Assembly (NCBI GenBank): GCA_937871505.1
Contig: CALMPF010000001.1
Span: 1 to 64,000, forward strand
Origin: an uncultured Planctomycetia bacterium
GTDB lineage: Bacteria; Planctomycetota; Phycisphaerae; Phycisphaerales; SM1A02
DNA: 64,000 nt
Reading direction: 5' to 3'
Shown piece by piece: positions 53,911-61,170 of the stretch (the stretch's first letter is position 1; each line of letters starts with the position of its first letter). The notes beneath the pieces are model-generated. The model had not been told where the DNA came from. It saw only the letters and a program-made list of their open reading frames with translations, and searched no databases. Both the position numbers and the translations under genes were made by a program.

Positions 53911-54742
53911 TCGGACCGGGTGCGCCGCGTCCCACGACGTGCGCTTCGACCTGCCGCACGGGGAGCACGCCCCAGCTCGAGTTCGTGAGGAAGATCTCCT
54001 CGGCCGCGAAGACGTCCTCGATCGCGAGCATCCGTCGTTCGACGGCGAGGCCCAGACCCTCGGCCAGCTCGATGACCGTCTCGCGCTGGATGCCCGGAAG
54101 GACCGGCGCACGCAGGGCGCCCGCGACCTCCTCGCCGCGCGCGAAGGGCGTGAGGAGCGTGCCGTCGCGCACGAGAAAGACGTTGCTGACCGAGCCTGAG
54201 GCGAGGTGGTTGGTCACCGTGAACCAGAGGGCCTCGGAGCCGCCCGCGGCGCCGACCTGCTGAAGCACGCGGATCCGACGCCAGTAGTCGATCGTCTTGT
54301 GCCCGGCGAAGGGGTCGAAGGGCGTCGCGCGGGGATCGGCGACCATGACGACGACGCCCTGCTCGAAGAACGCCTCCGGGTAGATCGTCGGCGGCTGGGC
54401 GCTGATCAGGATCGTCGGGTCGCGCGCGGGACGCCCGCCCGAGTGGAGGAAGTTGAGATCGCCGCCGGTGACGGTCAGGCGCATCCGCGCCGCCGCGAGG
54501 GCGTTGCGCTCAAGGACATGATGCACCGCCTCGACGAGCGGCTCGACGCGGAGGGAGTCGCTCAGTCCAAGCTCTCGAGCCGACTCAACGAGGCGGCGTA
54601 CATGGCGCTCCGCGCGGAAGAGGACCCCCTCCCGGGCCAGCATCGTCTCGAAGAGTCCGATGCCGTGCTGTGCACCGGCGTCAAAGGCGGAGATGCGCGC
54701 CGCGTCGCGCTCGACCATCGCGCCGTTGAGAAAGACCAGCAT
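53849..54742 (-). CDS. Aminotransferase class IV (branched-chain aminotransferase/aminodeoxychorismate lyase type)
   Basis: The 297-residue PLP protein has fold-type IV features: FLNGAMVERDAARISAFDAGAQHG, IGLFETMLA, the PLP Lys in GHKTIDYWRRI, and the end motif EEIFLTNSSWGVLPV. The family includes IlvE, PabC and D-amino-acid aminotransferase. The sequence LPGIQRETVIELA agrees with all of these, so the substrate is open. ATG 54742 (MLVFLNGAMVERDA) is placed exactly at the family N-terminus. The 3' end overlaps the mocA-like gene in the opposite direction by 62 bp. Confidence 0.82.
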   Translation of the reverse strand: MLVFLNGAMVERDAARISAFDAGAQHGIGLFETMLAREGVLFRAERHVRRLVESARELGLSDSLRVEPLVEAVHHVLERNALAAARMRLTVTGGDLNFLHSGGRPARDPTILISAQPPTIYPEAFFEQGVVVMVADPRATPFDPFAGHKTIDYWRRIRVLQQVGAAGGSEALWFTVTNHLASGSVSNVFLVRDGTLLTPFARGEEVAGALRAPVLPGIQRETVIELAEGLGLAVERRMLAIEDVFAAEEIFLTNSSWGVLPVRQVEAHVVGRGAPGPITAALRRRWLDLVGEAPPAS

Positions 54743-55087
54743 CGGCGAGCGTACGCGCTTCGGATGCGCTCGCTGCGGGGCCCGCTGGACCGCGCCGAAG
54801 CGAGCGCGACCCCTCCGCGCCCGAGCCCCGGCGGATCGTCGGCGGCGCCGCCCGAGCGTCGCCGGCATCGTCGGCGACCTGCGTTGCCGCTGATCGAAAA
54901 GGAGCCGTCGCCGAGGGCCGGTGCGCTTCAGCAGCCTGTGGCGAAAGTGCTTCGGAGGCGAGGGCGAGCGGGGAGGCGGAGAGGAGTTCCGCCTGTCCGC
55001 TCGTCCGCCGCCCGAGTGACTTTCGCCCCAGGCTGCCGGCGCCGGGCCGAAGCGCCGGCCTGGCACCCCGGCGGCAGGGCTGCGCGC
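54743..55087. other. Spacer dominated by palindrome C
   Basis: A 345-bp spacer between two minus-strand genes. Besides the palindrome (54931-55036) no gene is supported. Confidence 0.5.
54931..55036. repeat. Palindrome C, shorter relative of the intergenic family
   Basis: The left arm (GCAGCCTGTGGCGAAAGT...) and right arm (complement of GCAGCCTGGGGCGAAAGT) are about 40 nt each and nearly perfect. The apex stem AGGCGGA/TCCGCCT closes a 7-nt loop. It is related to the element at 61097 and perhaps more loosely to palindromes A, B and D. Confidence 0.75.
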
Positions 55088-55609
55088 TCAGCGCCCCGCG
55101 AGGCCGATCTCCATCCCGACGACTGCGATCTGGTCGGTCGATGCGCCGTGCGCGATGCGGAGCCGGATGCGCCGCTCGCCACGCTCGATCGTCGCGACGT
55201 GGGTCGCGCCGTCGCGACCGGCCCCCTCGCCGGTCGCCGCGAGCGGGATGATCTCGATGGCGATCGGCGAATCGTCTCCGGCGCTGACGAGATTCCGGAG
55301 ATGGGTGCGGAGCAGATCGGCGACGATCGACTCGGTCTGGCCGACCGGCGCCGACGAAGGGCGTCCCGAGCGAGCCTCCGCGAGGAGCACCTCGACGAGC
55401 GACCGGACCTCGGCGTCGCGGCCCGGGTCCGCGGGCGGAACCGCCGGGCGCGGCCAGAACATGATCATCGCGGCGACTGCGAGCGTCGTCAGCGGCAGGA
55501 CGAACCGGCGCGCGAGCCGGGCGCGACGATCATCGCGCGTCGGTGCGAAGGAGAGCCGCGCATCCCTGCGCGGGTCGGAGGACGATCGAGCGTCATCGCG
55601 GTTCATCAT
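55088..55609 (-). CDS. Membrane-anchored protein of unknown function
   Basis: The 173-residue protein has a basic N-terminus (DRRARLARRF), one membrane helix (FVLPLTTLAVAAMIMFWPRP) and an extracytoplasmic alpha/beta domain (VRSLVEVLLAEARSGRPSS; IVADLLRTHLRNLVSAGDD; TDQIAVVGMEIGLAGR). No family is recognised. It starts at ATG 55609 or the next ATG at 55606. Palindromes C and D flank the gene on both sides, at 54931-55036 and 55626-55808. Confidence 0.6.
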   Translation of the reverse strand: MMNRDDARSSSDPRRDARLSFAPTRDDRRARLARRFVLPLTTLAVAAMIMFWPRPAVPPADPGRDAEVRSLVEVLLAEARSGRPSSAPVGQTESIVADLLRTHLRNLVSAGDDSPIAIEIIPLAATGEGAGRDGATHVATIERGERRIRLRIAHGASTDQIAVVGMEIGLAGR

Positions 55610-55625
55610 GAGCGTCGGAAACCTT

Positions 55626-55808
55626 AACACTCCAGCGCCCCTTGTCTCCTGCTGCGGTCGCCCGAAGCGGCGTTTCACGGCGTCGAAGCTCGCGTCCGGG
55701 GCTTGAAGGCCCGCAGCGGGGCCGTCGGCGCCCCGGCCGCGTCGCTTCTCCTTGTGAAACATCCGCTTCGGACGCCCTCGCGACGAAGCCAAGGGGCCCT
55801 GCAGTGTT
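55626..55808. repeat. Long palindrome, copy D (183 nt)
   Basis: The arms begin and end with AACACT/AGTGTT and share CAGCGCCCCTTG, CCGAAGCGG and GTTTCAC in inverted orientation over about 65 nt each. A 16-bp direct repeat ACACTCCAGCGCCCCT occurs at the left edge (55627-55642) and just beyond the right edge (55810-55825). The right arm has CTTCGTCGCGAGGGCG in complement, the same as copy A. Confidence 0.75.
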
Positions 55809-55873
55809 GACACTCCAGCGCCCCTGCGCTTCGGCGCGCTGCGCGCGACCATCACCGCCGCGCCTGCGTCGCG

Positions 55874-56242
55874 TCAGTCGCCGCGAGCGCTGCGAGCCGC
55901 GCGCGCGAGTTCGAGGTAGCGACGGTAGGTCGGCCGCGACAGCAGTTTGTTCTGGACGACGTGGATCGCTGTGGCGACCTCCTGCCGATCCATCGGGTGC
56001 AGCTCGGGAAGCTCGAAGTACTTGCCGGCGGCGGCCGCGATTGCGGTCCAGCACTCCGCCTCCGCCTCGGTCATGCCCGCAGCGATCACCAGATCGCGAT
56101 CCGTCGGAGGGGCCGCGCTCTCCGCCGATCCTGAAGGCGGGCTTGAAGCCGCGCTTGAAGCGGAAGCGAGAAGGGCGGCTCCGGTGGCTGCGAGAAGCTC
56201 GCGGCGGGAGAACGGTGCGGGATGGTCGCTCTGGAGCGTCAT
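55874..56242 (-). CDS. Small Tat-exported protein of unknown function
   Basis: The 122-residue protein has a Tat-like signal (FSRRELLAATGAALLASASS), then a short helical domain with repeated charged helices (DLVIAAGMTEAEAECWTAIA, EVATAIHVVQNKLLSRPTYR). No catalytic motif is visible. It is downstream of the esterase gene on the same strand with about 55 bp between. Possibly the small helical domain is a regulator of the neighbouring hydrolase, but this is only positional. Confidence 0.6.
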   Translation of the reverse strand: MTLQSDHPAPFSRRELLAATGAALLASASSAASSPPSGSAESAAPPTDRDLVIAAGMTEAEAECWTAIAAAAGKYFELPELHPMDRQEVATAIHVVQNKLLSRPTYRRYLELARAARSARGD

Positions 56243-56297
56243 GCGGTGATGATTGCCGTCGATGCCGTCCCCGACGCGGTGCCCGCTCCGCAGACGG

Positions 56298-56987
56298 TCA
56301 CCGGCGCAGGCCTTCGTGCTCGATGGTCGCGAGCAGCGCTCGCGCCCGCACGATCTCGTCGGGAAGGACCGTGTGCGGCTCGCCCGGATAGCGGACCAGC
56401 TCGACGACCGCGCCGCGCCCGCGGAGCGCCTCGGCCGTCTGCGCGACCCGATCGAAGGGCACGTGGGGATCCGGGTCGTTGGCGCCGAGCAGGACGGGCG
56501 TCCCGGCGAGAGCGCCCTCGCCTTCGGCGAGCGGCGTCGACGGCCCCGCGCCGGAGATCATCGCCCCCGTGAAGCCGATGATCGCGCCGTAGCGCGCTGG
56601 ACGCCGCCACGCGAACTCGCAGGCGAGGCACGCTCCCTGCGAGAAGCCCATGATCGCGACCTGCTCCCGCGGAAGGCCCTTGGTCTCGAGCTCGTCGAGC
56701 AGCGCCGCGATCACCCCGATCGCCGAAGCGATGCCGATCTCGTTCCTCGCCGCCGGCGCCATGAACGACTCGGGATACCACGACCGCGTGGCCGCTTCCG
56801 GCACGAGCCAGAGGAGGTCCGGCAGCGCGATCGGTTCGATGAGCCCGGCGATGCCTTCGATCCCTGCGCCCCGCCCGTGCAGGAGGATGACCGCCCCGCG
56901 CGCTGCGGACGGCTCCGGCCCCAGGACAAGCAGCGGTCCGCCGCCGTGCGGCGGCGGCGCTTCGGCGCTCGAGAGATCAGCGCGCAC
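56298..56987 (-). CDS. Alpha/beta hydrolase, phospholipase/carboxylesterase family
   Basis: The 229-residue protein has the alpha/beta hydrolase core: AVILLHGRGAGIEG (oxyanion strand), nucleophile elbow IMGFSQGACLA with the catalytic Ser, Asp in GANDPDPHVP and His in YPGEPHTVLP. It matches the phospholipase/carboxylesterase group of short esterases. It overlaps the upstream dioxygenase gene end by 11 bp, so the two are co-translated. Such esterase-VOC dioxygenase pairs are common in aromatic catabolism. Confidence 0.87.
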   Translation of the reverse strand: MRADLSSAEAPPPHGGGPLLVLGPEPSAARGAVILLHGRGAGIEGIAGLIEPIALPDLLWLVPEAATRSWYPESFMAPAARNEIGIASAIGVIAALLDELETKGLPREQVAIMGFSQGACLACEFAWRRPARYGAIIGFTGAMISGAGPSTPLAEGEGALAGTPVLLGANDPDPHVPFDRVAQTAEALRGRGAVVELVRYPGEPHTVLPDEIVRARALLATIEHEGLRR

Positions 56988-58089
56988 CCGATCCTCCGGC
57001 GCCAGGCGGCTCGACGGGAACCAGCAGCGACTCGATCCGGCTCCGGCGCGACTCGAGGAATGGCGGCAACTGCAACGCCTCGCCGAGACGGTCGAGCGGT
57101 TCGTCGATCGTGAAGCCGGGACCGTCGGTGGCGATCTCGAAGACCAGCCCGCCGGGAACGCGGAAGTAGATCGAGCGGAAGTAGCAGCGGTCCACCACCC
57201 GCGTCACTGCCACGCCCCGTGTGCGGATCCGTTCGGCGATGGCCCCCTGCGCGGCAGCGTCCGGCACGCGCCACGCCACGTGGTGCACGCTCCCCGCGCC
57301 CATGACCGGGGGCGGCGCCTCGCGGCGCTCGACCAGCTCGAGCCGCGCCCCGACGCGCCCCGCGGGCGACGCCGCGCCGGTCGTCGGCGGCAGCGCCATG
57401 CAGCGCGATCCGCCTCGCTCTCCCGCGACGACGAAGCCCATCGCCTCGACGAGAAACGCCGTGATCTCCTCGAGATCCTCGACGTGCAGCGCGACGGAGT
57501 CGACCGTCGCGATGGCGATCTCAGGATCGACCTCGGCGCCGCGCGCGCCGGGCCAAGGGGAGCCCGGCGGAAGCGCCGCGGGATCACGATCGCGTTCGTC
57601 GCGCTCGACGAGCGCGAGCAGCATCCCGTCCGGGTCCTCGAAGCGCAGGCGCGGGGGGCCGTCGCGATCGTCGCGGCCGCTCTCGACGCCGAAGCCGTCC
57701 AGCCGCTCCGCCCAGCGCTCGATCGAACCGTGCGGAACCGCGAGGAGCGTCTCTGCGATCTCGGGAGCGCCATGCCTGCCGCGCGCCGCGAGCGGATGCG
57801 GAAAGTGCGTCAGCAGCGTTCCCGGCGAGCCGACGCCGTCGCCGTAGTAGAGGTGGTACGTGCCGGGATCGTCGAAGTTGACCGTCCGCTTGATCAGCCG
57901 CAGCCCGAGCGCCCGGGCGTAGAAGTCGAGGTTCTTCTGCGGCGAAGCGGCGAGCGCGGTGACGTGATGAATGCCGGTCAGCGGCGTCGGATCGGGCACA
58001 GGGGACGGTATCCGCGCTGCGCGCACGGCGCTGGAGCGCCGGGAGTCGGCGTCACCGAGCCGCTCGATGTCGGATCGGTCGGCCGGCAT
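56977..58089 (-). CDS. Ring-cleaving dioxygenase, VOC (glyoxalase) superfamily
   Basis: The 370-residue protein has two VOC modules: the first opens with LTGIHHVTALAASPQKNLDFYA (about 32-150) and the second with VDSVALHVEDLEEITAF and the metal-binding GSVHHVAWRVPD (about 180-310), ending in VFEIATDGPGF, with His, His and Glu ligands present. It resembles hydroquinone/catechol-type extradiol ring-cleaving enzymes (LinE/PcpA-like group) that often pair with an esterase. The ATG at 58089 is chosen because upstream sequence is a Pro-rich repeat region. It overlaps the esterase gene by 11 bp. Confidence 0.85.
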   Translation of the reverse strand: MPADRSDIERLGDADSRRSSAVRAARIPSPVPDPTPLTGIHHVTALAASPQKNLDFYARALGLRLIKRTVNFDDPGTYHLYYGDGVGSPGTLLTHFPHPLAARGRHGAPEIAETLLAVPHGSIERWAERLDGFGVESGRDDRDGPPRLRFEDPDGMLLALVERDERDRDPAALPPGSPWPGARGAEVDPEIAIATVDSVALHVEDLEEITAFLVEAMGFVVAGERGGSRCMALPPTTGAASPAGRVGARLELVERREAPPPVMGAGSVHHVAWRVPDAAAQGAIAERIRTRGVAVTRVVDRCYFRSIYFRVPGGLVFEIATDGPGFTIDEPLDRLGEALQLPPFLESRRSRIESLLVPVEPPGAGGSGAR

Positions 58090-58126
58090 GCGCCTCTCCG
58101 GCGGGAGGACCCTGCATGGGGCGGCC

Positions 58127-58185
58127 GGGGATGTGTCGGGGTGTCCGGGGGCGTCCGGGGGTGTCAGGGGATTCCGGGGGTTCCG
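58127..58185. repeat. 9- to 10-bp G-rich tandem repeat
   Basis: Six imperfect units of GGGGTGTCC type (for example GGGGATGTGTC, GGGGTGTCC, GGGGGCGTCC, GGGGGTGTCA, GGGGATTCC, GGGGGTTCC). Confidence 0.65.
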
Positions 58186-58702
58186 GAGCGGGTCCATGAC
58201 GTCGAGACCGCCGGGCTCGAGCATGACGCGGAGGACATCGTGCCGGGTGACTCCGTCGGATCCGCGGTGATGGAGCAATCGCCGCGAAGGCGCGTGGCGG
58301 AAGTCGGAGGCGAGATCGAGGTCTTGGAGCCGACGTTGCGCGATGCGGGTGCATTCACGGTCGGCTCACCCCGGGCGAGCGCCGCCTGCGGCTCGCGTCA
58401 CGCGTCAACGGCGTCTCGGCGCGCTCGGTCGATGGGATCGATGAATCCGTTCACTCGTGCCTGGCGTGCGATCACTGATTCGTCCAACGATCCCGCGCTC
58501 GCTCGCAGGAGGCCGAGGGTGCCCATCCACTGACGCACGGATGTCCAAGGCTTGTCGCGGTGCCGGCGCAGCTTCGCGACCGACGCGTCTTCGGCGGCGG
58601 CATCCGCGGAAGGGTCGCGGCGCTCTCGAACACGGCACCTTCCCCTTCTCCATCGAACGTGGCCAGGCTCCTTCTGGATTTCCAGCCCGCCGCCGCAGCC
58701 GA

Positions 58703-58770
58703 GTCCCCCCGTCCGGTCTCCCGGTCGCCCAGTCCCCCAGTCCCCCAGCCCTCCAGCCCCCCCAGCCTCG
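58703..58770. repeat. 8- to 9-bp C-rich tandem repeat
   Basis: Imperfect repeats of CCCCCAGT/CCCCCAGC type in the same gene-free region, a second short-period repeat. Confidence 0.6.
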
Positions 58771-59161
58771 CGACGCCGGCAGGGTGACCCGCGACGCGCG
58801 ATCGACGTTTCCAGCCTGGTCTTCGAATCCTCTTGCGGCCGCCGCTCTCGTGCGGTAGGTTCGGAACGCAGTCATCGGTCCCCCCGACCTCGGTTCCCCC
58901 GGTTTGGTCTCGGGCCGGATCCGTGGAGGGCGTGACGAGTTTTCAGGCCGTGATTGGCCCATCGCGTCCCCTCTGATGGCACTCGTCGCCGGGCTCTACA
59001 GGCCGTGCGACGATGCAGCGGGGCGCAGGGGTGAGCACGGGAGCGATACCGGGGAGCGATGGCTGGCAAAGGTGGGCGCGCAGATCGACGCGAGCGGGGT
59101 ATCGAAGAGTCGTCGAGTGTCGACGCCCGAGTCAGGTGGGAAGCGGTTGGAGGAAGTCCAA

Positions 59162-59176
59162 GGGAGGATCACGATG
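59162..59176 (+). promoter_or_regulatory. Ribosome binding site that fixes the TPR gene start
   Basis: GGGAGG (59162-59167) lies 6 bp before the ATG at 59174, which decides between this start and the much longer in-frame ORF opening at 58904. Confidence 0.7.
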
Positions 59177-60670
59177 AGCGAGCTACCGCGTTCGAGCCAT
59201 GAAGCGGAAGACCGGCCTCGGCGAGAGCCCGGCACGCGCGACCGATTCGGCGGCGGCAACGCTCATGACAGTTCCGACGCGCCACGCCCGCTCAGGGACT
59301 CGCCCGCGGATGCCGGCGCGGCCCGTGCCGAGTCGCCCGTGCCCATCCCACGCGACCCCCCAACAAGTCCTGCTTCCGCCGATCCGCGCGTGATCCGCCG
59401 TCGGGGCAAGCCGACCAAGGAGCGCCTCGAGGCGCTTGTCCGCATCGCCCGCTTCTACAGGGGATGGCCCGCCAAGGAGATCGCCGCACATCTTGATCGG
59501 CACGTCCACAATCTCGTGCCGGAGAGCGGAGTCCCCAAGGTCGATCTGGTCGTCGGACTTGCCGACCTCCTCGACTGGCCCGTCGAGGTGGTGATCGCTT
59601 CGCTGTACCGGCACGCCGATCCTGCATCCGCGTCGGCGCACGGGGGCACTTCAGACCGCGATGCCGCTTCCGTCGAGGCGAGGCTGAGAGCGGGGTGGGA
59701 GCTCCTCGAGAATGCCAAGCACGCCGAACTCGTCGAAGCTTGCCAGGCACTCCTCGCCGAGCCACTGACGGACGACCAGTTTGCCTATGGGTCGTTGCTC
59801 ATCGCATTCGGGTATGAGAGGCTCGGCAGGTACAGCCGGGCGGCGGAGGCCGCTCAATCGGGCCTCGCTCGATGCGGTCCTGAGAGCCCGCACCGCGGGT
59901 GGCTTCGGATGTTGCTTGCCTATAGCCACTACGTGCTCGGCAATCTCGACGAAGCAGAGGGAATCGCCACCCAGGTCATTCTCGACTTCGCTTCCGCGGA
60001 GTCCGCTGCGACCGAGTCCTACTCCCGTCGGCTTCTCGCGAATGCCCACTATGTCCGTGGGAGTTGCCGGAGAGCGCTCGCGTCACGGTCGGCTCCGCCA
60101 CATCGCCGAACCGCGGAACTGGGTCTCGACGACTTCGCGACCGCCGAGTCGCTCTTTCGCGACACGACCGGCGGCCCGGTCTCGGCTGAGGACGAGTCGA
60201 TGGCCGATCGCTGCGAGAGCGCTTCGCTCGAGCTTCTGGCGCTGACCGGCGCCATCAAGCCGAGGGTTGCCGTCGATCGCATCATCGGTCGACTTGGGGA
60301 AGTCGAGCTCGAGTCCGCTCGGGATCCCCACGCTGCCGAGACGGTGGCGTGGGCCTGTGTGTTCGGAAGCAACATCGTCGTACGCCACCTCGGCACCGAA
60401 CCTGATGCAGATCGTCTTCTGGCGATCCTGACGACCGCCGCAGACGCGGTCGCCCGAAATCTCGGCCACTGGGTGCTCAGGGAGCGCGTCTGGACGATCG
60501 AGCATCTCTGGCGCCGGAGTCGGGAAGGTGTCGACGACTCCGCGGAGTGGGTGCTCGATCGCGAGGATCTCGAAACGCTCGTCGGGACGATCGGACGCTT
60601 TCCGAGGTTCCTTGATCGCGGCCTGGAGACTCTCGAGTCCTGGCGCGAGCAGGGAGAGGCACTCTCATGA
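59174..60670 (+). CDS. XRE-like HTH and TPR protein, possible peptide-responsive regulator
   Basis: The 498-residue protein has a disordered N-terminal 75 residues and then a helix-turn-helix-like region (KERLEALVRIARFYRGWPAK, KVDLVVGLADLLDWPVEVV, residues about 81-146). The last helix pair LADLLDWPVEVV resembles the end of XRE domains. From about 165 to the end are repeated helical pairs with TPR spacing (ELLENAKHAELVEACQALLA; YERLGRYSRAAEAAQSGLAR; SHYVLGNLDEAEGIATQVIL). HTH plus TPR is the plan of RRNPP regulators (Rap, Rgg, PlcR, AimR). The Shine-Dalgarno at 59162 supports this start. Its stop overlaps the ATG of a 129-residue exported protein (ATGA), exactly where RRNPP systems keep their signal peptide gene. 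Confidence 0.65.
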   Translation: MSELPRSSHEAEDRPRREPGTRDRFGGGNAHDSSDAPRPLRDSPADAGAARAESPVPIPRDPPTSPASADPRVIRRRGKPTKERLEALVRIARFYRGWPAKEIAAHLDRHVHNLVPESGVPKVDLVVGLADLLDWPVEVVIASLYRHADPASASAHGGTSDRDAASVEARLRAGWELLENAKHAELVEACQALLAEPLTDDQFAYGSLLIAFGYERLGRYSRAAEAAQSGLARCGPESPHRGWLRMLLAYSHYVLGNLDEAEGIATQVILDFASAESAATESYSRRLLANAHYVRGSCRRALASRSAPPHRRTAELGLDDFATAESLFRDTTGGPVSAEDESMADRCESASLELLALTGAIKPRVAVDRIIGRLGEVELESARDPHAAETVAWACVFGSNIVVRHLGTEPDADRLLAILTTAADAVARNLGHWVLRERVWTIEHLWRRSREGVDDSAEWVLDREDLETLVGTIGRFPRFLDRGLETLESWREQGEALS

Positions 60671-61056
60671 CGCACGCGCCAATCCGCGATCTCTCGCGCA
60701 TCCGACGATCCCCAGGGCGGACGTTCACCGCAGTGGCCATCTCGGTCGCGCTCGCCGTCGCCGTGCTGAGCGCTTCGATGTCGTCGGCGGTGACACCGCC
60801 CGGATACCCCGCCTCGCGGCACCTCGCAGCAGGGACATCGAATCCCCCGCCTCCGTCGCCCAAGCTCTTCCCCTACCTCTCCCAGTTCTGGCCGATCCTC
60901 GCCGCCTACCACGCGGCGGCACTCGACGACGGACCGATTCCCTTTGCGCTCTGGCTCATCGTCAACGGCGTGACGGATCCCGTCGAACATCACGCGATGG
61001 TGGCCCTCTACGCGTGGTGGATGGAGTCGACGAGGCGGCTGAGATCCGTCGGGTGA
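60667..61056 (+). CDS. Small exported or membrane-anchored protein overlapping the TPR gene
   Basis: The 129-residue protein has a basic start (IRDLSRIRRSPGRTF), a hydrophobic signal-like segment (residues 20-42, AVAISVALAVAVLSASMSSA), a Pro-rich linker (SNPPPPSPK) and a C-terminal part with a second weakly hydrophobic stretch (PFALWLIVNGVTDPVEHHAM, ALYAWWMESTRRLRSVG). Nothing is recognised. It is co-translated with the TPR protein through ATGA. It could be a pro-peptide that is secreted and trimmed, or a membrane partner. Length is greater than Phr-type precursors (about 40-60). Confidence 0.55.
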   Translation: MTHAPIRDLSRIRRSPGRTFTAVAISVALAVAVLSASMSSAVTPPGYPASRHLAAGTSNPPPPSPKLFPYLSQFWPILAAYHAAALDDGPIPFALWLIVNGVTDPVEHHAMVALYAWWMESTRRLRSVG

Positions 61057-61096
61057 TCGTCCGCGCCGGAAGGGCCGGGCGCTGCCGACTCGGCCC

Positions 61097-61170
61097 GCAG
61101 CCTGTCGCGAGCGTCATTCGGGCTGCGGACGAGCGGAGAGGCGAATCGCATCTTCGCCTGCGCGCTCGCC
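61097..61170. repeat. Possible fifth palindrome (E) reaching into the peptidase 3' end
   Basis: GCAGCCTG..GCGA..GTCA.TCGGGC.GCGGACGAGCGG at 61097-61136 matches the right arm of palindrome C in complement at most positions. The apex AGGCGAA/TTCGCCT (61139 onward) is also conserved. It overlaps the last codons of the peptidase gene, so the C-terminal sequence of that protein is partly repeat-derived. Confidence 0.5.

Larger units (their letters stand above)
58090..59173. other. Long gene-free region with short G-rich repeats
   Basis: About 1.1 kb between the dioxygenase and the TPR gene. It contains two short tandem G- or C-rich repeats (58127-58185 and 58703-58770) and no supportable gene on either strand. 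A promoter for the TPR gene must lie in its right part. Confidence 0.4.

Noticed and set aside
58904..59173. Longer start (58904) for the TPR gene
   Set aside because: A good Shine-Dalgarno lies directly before the ATG at 59174, and the extension has no protein-like features.
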